From the NCBI GenBank assembly GCA_030838385.1, contig JAUTWX010000405.1:1-42958 (forward strand): DNA of 42,958 bases. The letters are read 5' to 3'. The notes beneath the pieces were generated by a model. It ran no database searches and was not told the origin of the DNA. It worked only from the letters and a program-made list of their open reading frames with translations. The stretch's first letter is position 1; every line of letters starts with the position of its first letter. The position numbers were made by a program, and so were the translations under genes. This document shows, piece after piece, positions 27,440 to 36,910 of this stretch. The DNA comes from Acidobacteriaceae bacterium (GTDB lineage: Bacteria; Acidobacteriota; Terriglobia; Terriglobales; Acidobacteriaceae).

Positions 27440-28873
27440 GTGCACTCCGCGCCATCTGCTGCATCGCCGATCGAGCCGCACGCAGAGAAACTTCGTCTCG
27501 GATATCTGCTCTGGATCGCCGCCGTCGCCGCGCTCGGCGGCTTCCTCTTCGGCTATGACTGGGTGGTCATCGGTGGCGCAAAACCTTTCTATGAAGCGTA
27601 CTTTCACCTGACCACAGATACGCTCATCGGCTGGGCCAACAGTTGTGCACTGGTGGGCTGCCTCGCTGGATCGCTCCTCTCCGGCGTCCTCGGCGACAGA
27701 CTGGGCCGTAAGCGTTCTCTGCTGCTGGCCGGCGCTCTTTTCGCTATCTCCTCCGTGCTCACCGGCTGGGCCTTCTCCTTCGCCGCATTCATCGCATGGC
27801 GCATGGTGGGCGGCCTCGCTATCGGACTCGCCTCCAACATCTCTCCCTTGTACATCGCGGAGATCAGTCCCGCGCAGTGGCGCGGGCGCCTGGTGAGTCT
27901 CAACCAACTGGCCATCGTCTGCGGCATCCTCGGCGCGCAAATCTTTGACTGGCAGATCGGCACGCGCGGCGCACACCTCTTCCGTGGCTCGCTTTCCGCG
28001 GTCGCCTGGAATGCTCAGTATGGATGGCGCTGGATGTTCACCGCGGTCGCCGTCCCGGCGGTGCTGCTGTTTCTTCTGGCGGGCATCATTCCGGAGAGCC
28101 CCCGCTGGCTCATGTCTCGTCACCGCACGGCGGATGCGGAAACAGTCCTTACCCGCATGGGCGGCCACAACTATGCCAGCAGCATGATTGATACCATCGC
28201 ACAGCATCTGCAGCACGATCGCGCTCAGGCAACGGGCTGGCGTGAGCTTGCGTCACCGGGCATGCGGCGGCTGGTGTTCATCGGCATCGGCCTTGCCGTC
28301 TTGCAGCAGTGGAGCGGCATCAACATCCTCTTCAACTATGCAGAAGAGGTCTATCGCAGCGCCGGCTATGCCGTGAACGACATCCTGTTCAACATCGTGA
28401 TCACCGGCGCGATCAACCTGGTCTTCACGCTGCTGGCCATGCTCTTCGTCGACCGTATCGGGCGCCGCTTTCTCATGCTGCTCGGCTGCGCCAGCGTCGG
28501 CGTGGTCCATGTCGCGTTAGCGATTGTCTATCACCTTCACCTGCGCGGCCTGCCCATTCTGCTGCTCACGCTCTGCGCCATCGGCTGTTACGCCATGACG
28601 CTCGCGCCAGTCACCTGGGTGCTGATCACGGAGATCTTTCCCAACCGAATCCGCGCGCGAGGCGTCTCGCTCGCCGTCTCTGCGTTGTGGGCTTCCTCCT
28701 TCCTGCTCACCTTTTCCTTCCCTGCGCTCACCGCCGCCTTTGGCCAGTCGGGAGCCTTCGTGGTCTACGGCGTGACCTGTCTTGCGGGCTGGATTTGCGT
28801 AAGGGCTTTCGTGCGGGAAACCAAGGGGCGCAGTCTCGAACAAATTGAAGATGCCACTGCACACGGACGCTGA
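27440..28873 (+). CDS. Sugar-porter-type MFS transporter
   Basis: GGFLFGYDWVVIGGAKPF; DRLGRKRSLLLAG; PESPRWLMSRHR; VDRIGRRFLMLLGC; ITEIFPNRIRARG; ETKGRSLEQIE. Confidence 0.92.
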   Translation: MHSAPSAASPIEPHAEKLRLGYLLWIAAVAALGGFLFGYDWVVIGGAKPFYEAYFHLTTDTLIGWANSCALVGCLAGSLLSGVLGDRLGRKRSLLLAGALFAISSVLTGWAFSFAAFIAWRMVGGLAIGLASNISPLYIAEISPAQWRGRLVSLNQLAIVCGILGAQIFDWQIGTRGAHLFRGSLSAVAWNAQYGWRWMFTAVAVPAVLLFLLAGIIPESPRWLMSRHRTADAETVLTRMGGHNYASSMIDTIAQHLQHDRAQATGWRELASPGMRRLVFIGIGLAVLQQWSGINILFNYAEEVYRSAGYAVNDILFNIVITGAINLVFTLLAMLFVDRIGRRFLMLLGCASVGVVHVALAIVYHLHLRGLPILLLTLCAIGCYAMTLAPVTWVLITEIFPNRIRARGVSLAVSALWASSFLLTFSFPALTAAFGQSGAFVVYGVTCLAGWICVRAFVRETKGRSLEQIEDATAHGR

Positions 28874-28876
28874 CCG

Positions 28877-29968
28877 TCAGACGCCTCGTGCTTCCGCCGC
28901 CGCACGCGCTTTACTGCGAACGCGGTCGGCAAAGAGCGGCAGATTGCTGCGGAAGACGGTGTGTGGCGCGAGCCGCGTTGCGTGCTCCGGGCGCACCCGC
29001 TCTACCAAGTAGCGCAACAGAATCTCGAAGGCGGTCTTCCCCTGCGCGAATGGCCGCTGGTAAAGCGTTGCCAGGATGCGGCCGCCTTCGAGCAGAGGAA
29101 TCAGCTCAGCGAAGAGATCCGTACACAGCACCTGCACCTTGCCGAGGAGCTGCTGCTCTTCCAGAACGCGCAGCACCGGCAGGCTGTTCGCCGTGCTCAC
29201 GTAGATGCCGGCAACCTCTGGGTTGCGCTTGAGCAGGTTGCGCGTCTGTCGCAAAGCCTCCTGCGCGCTCTCGTGTGATTCCACCACCGGCAGCAGAGAA
29301 AGGTGTGGCGCAAGCAGTGCAAGATTGGCGGCAAAGCCACGCAGCTTCTCCGCATGGTCCAGGACGTGGAGCTCACCCGTAATCATGGCGACGGTGCCAT
29401 TGCGTTGAATGGTGCGTCCCAGCAGCTCCGCAGCCAATGCACCGCTTACGTATGCGTCGACGGAGACGGCGGCGATGCGCTCGCTGTGAGGCGCATCACT
29501 GGCAACGCATACCATCGCGGTGCCCGAGCGGCTTAACCGATTGATTGCCGGCTCGGATTTCGCGGGATCGCCGGGCGTGAAGATGACACCATCGAACCGG
29601 CCATCGGGAATCGACTCCAGTAACGCCAGATCGCCCTCCCCGATCCGCGGATAAGTGCGGTATTCGACATCGATCTCGACGCCGAAGACGCCGCCTGCGG
29701 CAGAGCGCACGCCTTCGAGCAGCGGCGCAAAGAACGAGTGGATCTGCTCCGGTAGATACACGGCGATGCTCAAACGGCGATTCAGTTTCAGGCTGCGCGC
29801 TGCGAGGTTCGGCCGGTAGTTCAGCTTCTGCGCCATCGCCAGCACGCGTGCACGCGTCTTCGGGTTCACTCCCGGTCGATCGTGAAAGGCACGATCGACC
29901 GTGGCGATGGAAATCCCGAGGGCGCGAGCCACATCTTTGATACCTGCGGGCTTCTTTCCTTTTTCCAT
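28877..29968 (-). CDS. LacI-family transcriptional regulator
   Basis: GIKDVARALGISIATVDRAFHDRPGVNPKTRARVLAMAQKLNYRPNLAARSL plus periplasmic-binding-like domain. Confidence 0.93.
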   Translation of the reverse strand: MEKGKKPAGIKDVARALGISIATVDRAFHDRPGVNPKTRARVLAMAQKLNYRPNLAARSLKLNRRLSIAVYLPEQIHSFFAPLLEGVRSAAGGVFGVEIDVEYRTYPRIGEGDLALLESIPDGRFDGVIFTPGDPAKSEPAINRLSRSGTAMVCVASDAPHSERIAAVSVDAYVSGALAAELLGRTIQRNGTVAMITGELHVLDHAEKLRGFAANLALLAPHLSLLPVVESHESAQEALRQTRNLLKRNPEVAGIYVSTANSLPVLRVLEEQQLLGKVQVLCTDLFAELIPLLEGGRILATLYQRPFAQGKTAFEILLRYLVERVRPEHATRLAPHTVFRSNLPLFADRVRSKARAAAEARGV

Positions 29969-30021
29969 GCAACTGCATCCTAGCGCAGCTCTGCGACTTT
30001 GCCGATATGCTTCACTCATGC

Positions 30022-30041
30022 TCGTGTACGTTACCGATAAC
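30022..30041 (+). promoter_or_regulatory. Operator-like word tcgtgtacgttaccgataac, copy 2
   Basis: 54 bp upstream of the LacI-family start; contains imperfect palindrome GTTACCGATAAC; 17 bp identical to 23904..23920. Confidence 0.65.
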
Positions 30042-30139
30042 GGCTTTGAAATTGACCGCGAACGCCCTGCCGTCCCGCGCCGATGCTTTCAACCCACGGA
30101 ACGGGCAGCCAATCCACCGCGCTGGGAATCACAGCGTGC

Positions 30140-30994
30140 ATGGCGCGACCTACATGGCAAGGGCAGATTCAGATCTCGCTCGTCTCTTTTGGAGTTAGCA
30201 TTGTGCCGGCGAGCACGTCGGCGCGGCAGGTGGCCTTCCACGAGGTCGACCGCAAGACCGGCGAGCGGATTCATCATCGCAAGACCGCCCGGGACGATGA
30301 AGCTGTGGAGGCAGAGGACGTTGCCAAAGGATTTGAATACGAGAAGGGCAAATACCTCGTCATCGAGCCGGAGGATCTCAAGCGCGTTCGCCTCCCGGGG
30401 CAAAAGACTGTGACCCTGGAGCACTTCGTTCCGCGCAATGAGATCGACCCGGCTTATTTCGAGCGCCCTTACTTCCTCATACCCAAAGATGAATTGCAGG
30501 CGCGCACCATGGCGACGATGAGCCGCGCACTGCGCGAAAGTGAGCGCGTCGGACTCGCCGAGATCACCTTCAGCGGACGCGAGCATTTTGTCGCCATTGC
30601 GCCGCCCACTGACGCAGATTCCCCGTGGCTCAACATGTATCTGCTGCGCTACGAAGAGGAGTTGCGCGATCCAGCCGCTTACTATGGCGATCTCAAGAAG
30701 CCGTCCATTGATAAGAAGCAGCTTGCCATGGCGGAGCAGTTGATCGAATCCTACAGCGAAGCTTTCGAACCTGCCGCATTCAAGGACGACTTCGAAGCCG
30801 CCCTGCGCGAATTCGTGCAAGCCAAGCTCCACAACCGTAAACTGCCGAAGCCTGAAGCTGTGCCAAAGCCGGGCAAGGTGATCGACCTGATGGATGCGCT
30901 GAAGCGCAGCCTGGCCGAGCGGAAACCCGGTCACGCTGAGCATGCCGCCGGCGAACATGCGAGGGCCAAGACCCGCCGCCGCAAGGCCGCCTGA
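30140..30994 (+). CDS. ku: Non-homologous end-joining protein Ku
   Basis: MARPTWQGQIQISLVSFGVSIVPA...FHEVDRKTGERIHHRK...KGFEYEKGKYLVIEPEDL...; basic C-terminal tail. Confidence 0.95.
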   Translation: MARPTWQGQIQISLVSFGVSIVPASTSARQVAFHEVDRKTGERIHHRKTARDDEAVEAEDVAKGFEYEKGKYLVIEPEDLKRVRLPGQKTVTLEHFVPRNEIDPAYFERPYFLIPKDELQARTMATMSRALRESERVGLAEITFSGREHFVAIAPPTDADSPWLNMYLLRYEEELRDPAAYYGDLKKPSIDKKQLAMAEQLIESYSEAFEPAAFKDDFEAALREFVQAKLHNRKLPKPEAVPKPGKVIDLMDALKRSLAERKPGHAEHAAGEHARAKTRRRKAA

Positions 30995-33660
30995 TGCCCG
31001 CACGCACGAAGAAGACCACGAAGCAGGCAAAGAGCCCCGCGGCCGCCGTGGATGCACAACTCGCTCGCTATCGCGAGATGCGCGACTTCTCCACCACAGC
31101 CGAGCCACGGGGCGTCCCCAAGGCAAAGACGCCATCCGACGGCCTGCCCTTCGTCATCCAAAAGCACGCGGCTACACGGCTGCACTACGACTTCCGCCTC
31201 GGCTGGAATGGCGTACTCAAAAGCTGGGCTGTTGCTAAAGGGCCGAGCTACGTCGTTGCGGACAAGCGCCTCGCCGTCCAGGTCGAAGATCACCCGATGG
31301 AATACGGCGGCTTTGAGGGCACCATCCCCAAGGGACAGTACGGCGGGGGCACCGTCATGCTGTGGGACACCGGGACCTGGGAGCCGGTGGGCGACGCGAA
31401 CGAAGGTTTCCGCACCGGGCGTCTCAAGTTCATCCTGCACGGACACAAGCTCAAAGGCCACTGGACTTTGATACGGATGGGCGGCAAAGCCGCGCAGGAG
31501 TCCAAACCGAACTGGCTGCTCATCAAGGAACACGACGAATACGAGCGACCCGCCGATGCACCGGCGATCGTCGAGGAAGCACCCAACAGCGTGATCACGC
31601 ACCGCGATCTCGACGCCATCGGCAGCGCCGCAGACCACGTGTGGGACTCGCGCACTGGCCTTGCTGCTGACGAGCGAGCTAAGTCGGCGCCACAGAAGAA
31701 ATCAGCAAAGAAGCGCAGCAGCATCGCCATTCCAAAAAACGCAAAGGCAGAGGCGCTGCCCAAATTCTTTCCACCGCAACTCGCCTCCGCTTCGGAGCGG
31801 CCACCCACCGGCAAAGACTGGCTGCACGAACTGAAGCTCGATGGCTATCGCATGCAGGCACGTCTTGAGAGCGGCAAGGTGCAGCTACTGACGCGCAGCG
31901 GCCTCGACTGGACGCATCGTATGCGCTCCCTCGCTACATCGCTCGAGGCGTTATCCGCCAAGACCGCGCTGCTGGACGGCGAGGTCATCGTGCTCGATGA
32001 GCGAGGCATCAGCAGCTTCGCCGCTCTGCAGGCTGCCTTTCAGGAAGGCGCAAAACACGCACTGCACTATTACGTCTTCGATGTCCTGCACCTCGATGGG
32101 CACTCCTTGCGCAACCTGCCGCTCAGTGAGCGAAAATCCCTGCTCGCTGACTTGGTCGAAGGATTGGGTGACGAAGCAATCCGGCTTAGCGAGCATGTCC
32201 GCGATGAGAAGGCCGCCATCTTCGATGATGCCTGCCGCCATGGCGCCGAGGGTATCGTTTCGAAGCGCGCCGACAGCGTGTATCTCTCCGGCCGCAGTGC
32301 AAGCTGGGTGAAAGTAAAGTGCGGCCTGCGGCAGGAGTTTGTTATCGGCGGTTTCACCTTGCCCTCGAAAGGCGGTAAGGGAATCGGCGCTCTCCTGCTT
32401 GGCTATTATCAGGATGGAAAGCTCATCTACGCGGGCCGCACCGGCACTGGCTTTACACAAAAGTCACAAGCACAGATACGTGAGCGGCTGGAATCCATTC
32501 GCTCCGACACGAACCCGTTTGTCTCGGTCAACACCGCCGAACGGCGCGGCGCTCAATGGGTAAAGCCGCAGCTCGTCGCGGAGGTCGCATTCAGTACCTG
32601 GACCGCAGACAATCTCGTGCGTCAGGCTTCTTTCAAGGGTCTGCGCGAAGATAAGCCGGCGGACGAAGTGGTTCGCGAGAAGCCTACCGGCATACCCAAT
32701 GCGCGCAGCGTACGAGCGGCAACCAAAGGCCATGCTGATGCCGCACCCGCCGCAACAATGCACACCTCTCCGGCGCTGCCGCGCATGACGCATCCGGATA
32801 AGGTGATTGACCGTGAGAGCGGCTTGACCAAGCAGCAGCTCGTCACCTACTACGCCGAAGCCGCCAGCCACATACTGCCGCACATTGCGGACCGCCCGCT
32901 CAGCATCGTGCGCTGCCCTTCCGGAACAGCGGCGAAATGCTTCTTTCAGAAGCATGTCAAGCCCGGCCTGCCCAAGGGCATCCGCTCGGTCGAGATCGTC
33001 GATCGCAAAAGCGGCAAGCCAGAGCCCTACATCACACTTTCCGATGCGGCCGTCATTCCAGAGCTCGGCCAGCTCAACGTTCTTGAGCTGCACCCCTGGG
33101 GGGCGCCTTCGAGCGACTTCGAGCATCCCGACCGCATCATCTTCGATCTCGACCCCGACACAAGCATCGAGTGGAAGACCCTTGCCGCCACCGCGTCAGA
33201 GGTGCGCGCGCGGTTGCAAAAGCTGGGCCTGGAATCCTTCCTGAAAAGCACCGGCGGCAAGGGCCTGCACATCGTTGCGCCTATGCAATGCGAACACGAC
33301 TGGCCTACCGTTAAGGAATTCGCGCACCGCTTCGTGCTCGCTATGGAAGCGGAGAACCCCTCGCTCTACATCACCAAGATGACCAAGGCTGCGCGCGCTG
33401 GCCGCATCTATCTCGACTTTCTCCGCAACGAGCGCGGCGCAACAGCGGTGGCGCCGTACTCGCCGCGCAGCCGCGGTGGCGTTCCAGTCTCTGTGCCCAT
33501 GGCCTGGAGTGAGCTCAAGGCAGAGGCTCCGCCACGCTGCCTGGTCGCGAAGTTCGACGAGTGGCGCAAACGCCTCGCACACGATCCGTGGGCGGAGTTG
33601 CCGAAGACCAAGCAGCGGCTCACCCAGAAAGCCATTGCGGCAGTCAGCGGAAAGAAATAG
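30994..33660 (+). CDS. ligD: Multidomain ATP-dependent DNA ligase LigD (phosphoesterase-ligase-polymerase)
   Basis: FVIQKHAATRLHYDFRL; ELKLDGYRMQARL ligase motif; DRPLSIVRCPSG...FDLDPD polymerase motifs; start overlaps the ku stop (ATGA-type). Confidence 0.95.
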   Translation: MPARTKKTTKQAKSPAAAVDAQLARYREMRDFSTTAEPRGVPKAKTPSDGLPFVIQKHAATRLHYDFRLGWNGVLKSWAVAKGPSYVVADKRLAVQVEDHPMEYGGFEGTIPKGQYGGGTVMLWDTGTWEPVGDANEGFRTGRLKFILHGHKLKGHWTLIRMGGKAAQESKPNWLLIKEHDEYERPADAPAIVEEAPNSVITHRDLDAIGSAADHVWDSRTGLAADERAKSAPQKKSAKKRSSIAIPKNAKAEALPKFFPPQLASASERPPTGKDWLHELKLDGYRMQARLESGKVQLLTRSGLDWTHRMRSLATSLEALSAKTALLDGEVIVLDERGISSFAALQAAFQEGAKHALHYYVFDVLHLDGHSLRNLPLSERKSLLADLVEGLGDEAIRLSEHVRDEKAAIFDDACRHGAEGIVSKRADSVYLSGRSASWVKVKCGLRQEFVIGGFTLPSKGGKGIGALLLGYYQDGKLIYAGRTGTGFTQKSQAQIRERLESIRSDTNPFVSVNTAERRGAQWVKPQLVAEVAFSTWTADNLVRQASFKGLREDKPADEVVREKPTGIPNARSVRAATKGHADAAPAATMHTSPALPRMTHPDKVIDRESGLTKQQLVTYYAEAASHILPHIADRPLSIVRCPSGTAAKCFFQKHVKPGLPKGIRSVEIVDRKSGKPEPYITLSDAAVIPELGQLNVLELHPWGAPSSDFEHPDRIIFDLDPDTSIEWKTLAATASEVRARLQKLGLESFLKSTGGKGLHIVAPMQCEHDWPTVKEFAHRFVLAMEAENPSLYITKMTKAARAGRIYLDFLRNERGATAVAPYSPRSRGGVPVSVPMAWSELKAEAPPRCLVAKFDEWRKRLAHDPWAELPKTKQRLTQKAIAAVSGKK

Positions 33661-33676
33661 CCTTAGCGGCGCGTGC

Positions 33677-35023
33677 TCAGCAGCGCACGATTTTCGGCGA
33701 ATCAATTCCTCGTGTCGCGTTGCGCGTGTCCACCACCAGTTGCGCGTCGCGCACGATCGCTGCGACGTCGTAGCTGGAGTGATCGGTGACGATGAGCACG
33801 CAATCGTACTCGCCGATCTTGTCCAGCGGCGTGCTGCGCATGTGCAGGTCATAGTGACGGCCGCGCCCAACGGTCGGGAAGAACGGATCGTTGTAGTCCA
33901 CCAGCGCGCCGCGCCGCTGCAGCAGCTCGATGATGGTGAGCGATGGCGACTCGCGCAGGTCGTCAATGTCTCGCTTGTAGGCCATCCCCAGCACCAGCAC
34001 GCGCGAGCCCTTCAGCGGCTTGCGATGCTCGTTCAACGCGGCGGCGGTCTCATCCACCACGTAATACGGCATCCGGCCGTTGATCTCCCCCGCCAGCTCA
34101 ATGAAGCGCGTCTGAAAGTCATACTGCTTCGCCTTCCATGAGAGATAGAACGGATCGATGGGAATGCAGTGGCCGCCCAGCCCCGGTCCCGGATAAAAAG
34201 GCTGGAAGCCGAACGGCTTGGTCTTCGCCGCGTCAATTACTTCGAAGATATCGATGCCCATGCGTGCGCAAAGCTGCTTCAATTCATTCACCAGCGCGAT
34301 ATTCACCGAGCGATAGATGTTTTCGAGCAGCTTGGTCATCTCCGCCACGGCCGGCTTGCTCACCGGAACAGTCCGGTTGAAGATGCAACCGTAGAGTGAG
34401 CAGCCAAGCTCGGTCGCCATGGGGTCCACGCCGCCCACCACCTTGGGGATGTCCCGGCGCGCCACAGTATCGTTGCCGGGGTCTTCCCGCTCGGGCGAAA
34501 AGGCAACATGAACATCGCCCTTGCCGTCGTCGCTGCCCACGACGTGCAGCCCTGTGCCATTGCCCTGCTCAAGCAGCGGGACCACCACCTCTTCCGTAGT
34601 ACCCGGATAGGTCGTGCTCTCCAGCACAATCAGTTGTCCCGCGCGCAAACGCGGAGCCAGCGCCTTGACGGTATCGGTGATATAGCTCAGGTCGGGCTCG
34701 TGGTACTCATTCAGCGGGGTGGGCACGCAGATCAGCACCACGTCCATATCGCGCAGGCGGTCGTAATCGCTGGTTGCTTCAAAGCCAGTCGTCCGCGCGC
34801 GTGCAATCTCTGTCGGCGGAATGCGGACGATATAGGAGCCGCCGCCGTTCAGCGTCTTCACCTTGGATTCGTCGATATCGAAGCCGGTCACGCGAAAGCG
34901 CTCTTCGCTGAACAGCAGAGTCAGCGGCAGCCCCACGTATCCCAGCCCGATGATGCCCACGCGTGCTGTGCGGTTCTCGATGCGCTGTTTCAGCTCCTGC
35001 GCCTGAGTTTCTGCCACCGCCAT
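33677..35023 (-). CDS. Nucleotide-sugar dehydrogenase (UDP-N-acetyl-hexosamine dehydrogenase-like)
   Basis: VGIIGLGYVGLPLTLLFSE; ESTTYPGTTEEV; GLGGHCIPIDPFYLSWKAK; VLVLGMAYKRDIDDLRESPSL. Confidence 0.93.
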   Translation of the reverse strand: MAVAETQAQELKQRIENRTARVGIIGLGYVGLPLTLLFSEERFRVTGFDIDESKVKTLNGGGSYIVRIPPTEIARARTTGFEATSDYDRLRDMDVVLICVPTPLNEYHEPDLSYITDTVKALAPRLRAGQLIVLESTTYPGTTEEVVVPLLEQGNGTGLHVVGSDDGKGDVHVAFSPEREDPGNDTVARRDIPKVVGGVDPMATELGCSLYGCIFNRTVPVSKPAVAEMTKLLENIYRSVNIALVNELKQLCARMGIDIFEVIDAAKTKPFGFQPFYPGPGLGGHCIPIDPFYLSWKAKQYDFQTRFIELAGEINGRMPYYVVDETAAALNEHRKPLKGSRVLVLGMAYKRDIDDLRESPSLTIIELLQRRGALVDYNDPFFPTVGRGRHYDLHMRSTPLDKIGEYDCVLIVTDHSSYDVAAIVRDAQLVVDTRNATRGIDSPKIVRC

Positions 35024-35051
35024 CGTTCTCTCCCTTAGCGACCCGAGACTC

Positions 35052-35558
35052 TCAACGCCCGCTCGATCCAAAGCCGCGCTCTCCGCGCCGGGTTTCTGCC
35101 AGGCTCTCCACCACGGCCACCGGCCATTGCGTGGAGGCGCGCAGCGGCGTCATCTGCACGATCTTATCTCCCTTGTGCAGGTGCACGGTCACATCGCTCT
35201 TTACCAAGGTCACACCGCGCAGCGCGCCTGAGGCGTCGCGGTCCTCCGCCACCGTGTACCCAGGTTGATTGACGTTCACCAGGCAAACCAGGATTTCGCC
35301 GCGGTAACCGGCATCGATGCGGCCGCCCGCATAGGTGACGCCGCGCGCCGCCATCGACGAGCGGTCGCCCAGCACGAAGCCGTAGCCTTCCGGTCCCTCG
35401 ACCGCGATGCCAGTGCGCACTCGCGTCATTACGCCCGGCTCCAGCACCACGTCTTCCAACGCATACAGGTCGAAGCCCAGATCGCTGCCCGGATGGGCCA
35501 CGGTCGGAGCCTTCGCTTCAGGTTCCAGCAGCTTGACGCGCAGCACGGCGTCTGTCAT
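35052..35558 (-). CDS. dut: dUTP diphosphatase-like protein
   Basis: HPGSDLGFDLYALEDVVLEPG; GDRSSMAARGV; GRIDAGYRGEI; RGERGFGSSGR. Confidence 0.85.
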   Translation of the reverse strand: MTDAVLRVKLLEPEAKAPTVAHPGSDLGFDLYALEDVVLEPGVMTRVRTGIAVEGPEGYGFVLGDRSSMAARGVTYAGGRIDAGYRGEILVCLVNVNQPGYTVAEDRDASGALRGVTLVKSDVTVHLHKGDKIVQMTPLRASTQWPVAVVESLAETRRGERGFGSSGR

Positions 35559-35599
35559 CGATCGTTCCACTGACTCAAGCGCACGATAAGTCCGCCGGG

Positions 35600-35833
35600 C
35601 TATCTGCCCTTCGCGCCGTCCTCTTTCTTCTGTTTCGCCCACCGGCGGCGTTGCGCCTCAATTATCCGTCTGCGTCCTTCCGGACTGATCTGCCGCTTGC
35701 CGGTCCGCTGCGGCTGGCCATTTCTGACTGCGAGCCCGGCAGTTACATCGTGTGAGCTGCGTATCAGTGTGCGAGCTGTTTCCAGCCGCTGAATCTCCTG
35801 GTCCAGCGCGACAATTATCTCGTGTCGTGTCAT
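35600..35833 (-). CDS. Small basic 'RRRWAKQK' family protein (ORF open to 35851)
   Basis: MTRHEIIVALDQEIQRLETARTLIRSS...GKRQISPEGRRRIIEAQRRRWAKQKKEDGAKGR. Confidence 0.75.
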   Translation of the reverse strand: MTRHEIIVALDQEIQRLETARTLIRSSHDVTAGLAVRNGQPQRTGKRQISPEGRRRIIEAQRRRWAKQKKEDGAKGR

Positions 35834-36115
35834 TTCGGGGGCCTCTAGCACCGGGTATTTGTAACTGCGGGGAGAGTGGAGCAGAATCTCCCCAGAAGTA
35901 TCTTAGCAATAGCTCTCTCTTTTATGTTCGAGTGAAGGCTACGTTCTTGCTATTTCGAGCTTGCGGCGAATGTGCAACACGCGCATCCAATGCAAAAGCA
36001 CAGACGGTATAAGTAAGACGCAACTGCGAATGCAACCGCTCTTCAGGAACGGCTGCACAGAACCGATCTTTCCACATCACAGTATCTGCCTTTGATTGAA
36101 TGCAGGTGAAACGTC

Positions 36116-36910
36116 ATGCTCGTTGCTCCTCCTCACTGGAACTCCGCTTCGGAGTCGCTGGCTCAGGTCGGCCGCGGGCCTTCGCTGCTGATGCTCGATT
36201 ACGACGGCACCCTCGCTCCATTTCACGAGGATCGTATGCAGGCTTTGCCGTGGCCCGGCATCGCCGAGCGCCTGGACCGCCTCAGCACTCTGCCCTCGGT
36301 CCACCTCTCGCTGGTTACCGGCCGTTCTGCCCGCGAGCTCGCGTCACTCGTTCCCGTGCAGCATCCGGTTGAGATATGGGGCTCTCACGGACGCGAGCAT
36401 CTCACCGCCGGCGGCGTCTACACCTGTGCCAATCTCGCGCCGGCGCAACAGGCCGTTCTCGACCAGTTGGACAAGGCTCTGCAGCAAGCTGGACTCGACG
36501 CCCAGATCGAGCGAAAGCCCGCCAGCCTCGCAGCGCATTGGCGGGGCCTGCCGCCCGATGGAGCCGAAAAAGTGGAGCAGGTGGCCCGCGATATCTATCG
36601 CGCAACCGGCCAGCGTGCCGGATTGCAATTGCTCATCTTCGATGGCGGCGTCGAGATGCGCTCGGATACTCTGAACAAAGGCCATGCTGCCCTGCACATG
36701 TTGACGCGATTTCCTACAGCCACCGCTGCGTACCTCGGCGACGACACGACCGACGAGGACGCCTTCGCCGTTCTGCGCGGACGCGCGCTCACTCTACTCG
36801 TCCGGCCCCAGCCGCGCCCCAGCCAGGCCGCATACTGGCTCCAGCCGCCCCAGGACCTGCTTGCCTTTCTCGATGCCTGGATCCGCGCCGCGGAGAGAGT
36901 GATCGCATGA
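36116..36910 (+). CDS. otsB: Trehalose-6-phosphate phosphatase
   Basis: LLMLDYDGTLAPF; VTGRSARELASL; YLGDDTTDEDAF. Confidence 0.93.
   Translation: MLVAPPHWNSASESLAQVGRGPSLLMLDYDGTLAPFHEDRMQALPWPGIAERLDRLSTLPSVHLSLVTGRSARELASLVPVQHPVEIWGSHGREHLTAGGVYTCANLAPAQQAVLDQLDKALQQAGLDAQIERKPASLAAHWRGLPPDGAEKVEQVARDIYRATGQRAGLQLLIFDGGVEMRSDTLNKGHAALHMLTRFPTATAAYLGDDTTDEDAFAVLRGRALTLLVRPQPRPSQAAYWLQPPQDLLAFLDAWIRAAERVIA

Noticed and set aside
35869-35893. ggggaga-N11-tctcccc inverted repeat upstream of the 35833 gene
   Set aside because: Short arms, no T tract, no second copy; insufficient to assign a role.
36376-36906. N-terminal extension of the 672-aa OtsA ORF
   Set aside because: It overlaps otsB in another frame with Arg/Pro-rich noise; OtsA homology begins right after ATG 36907.
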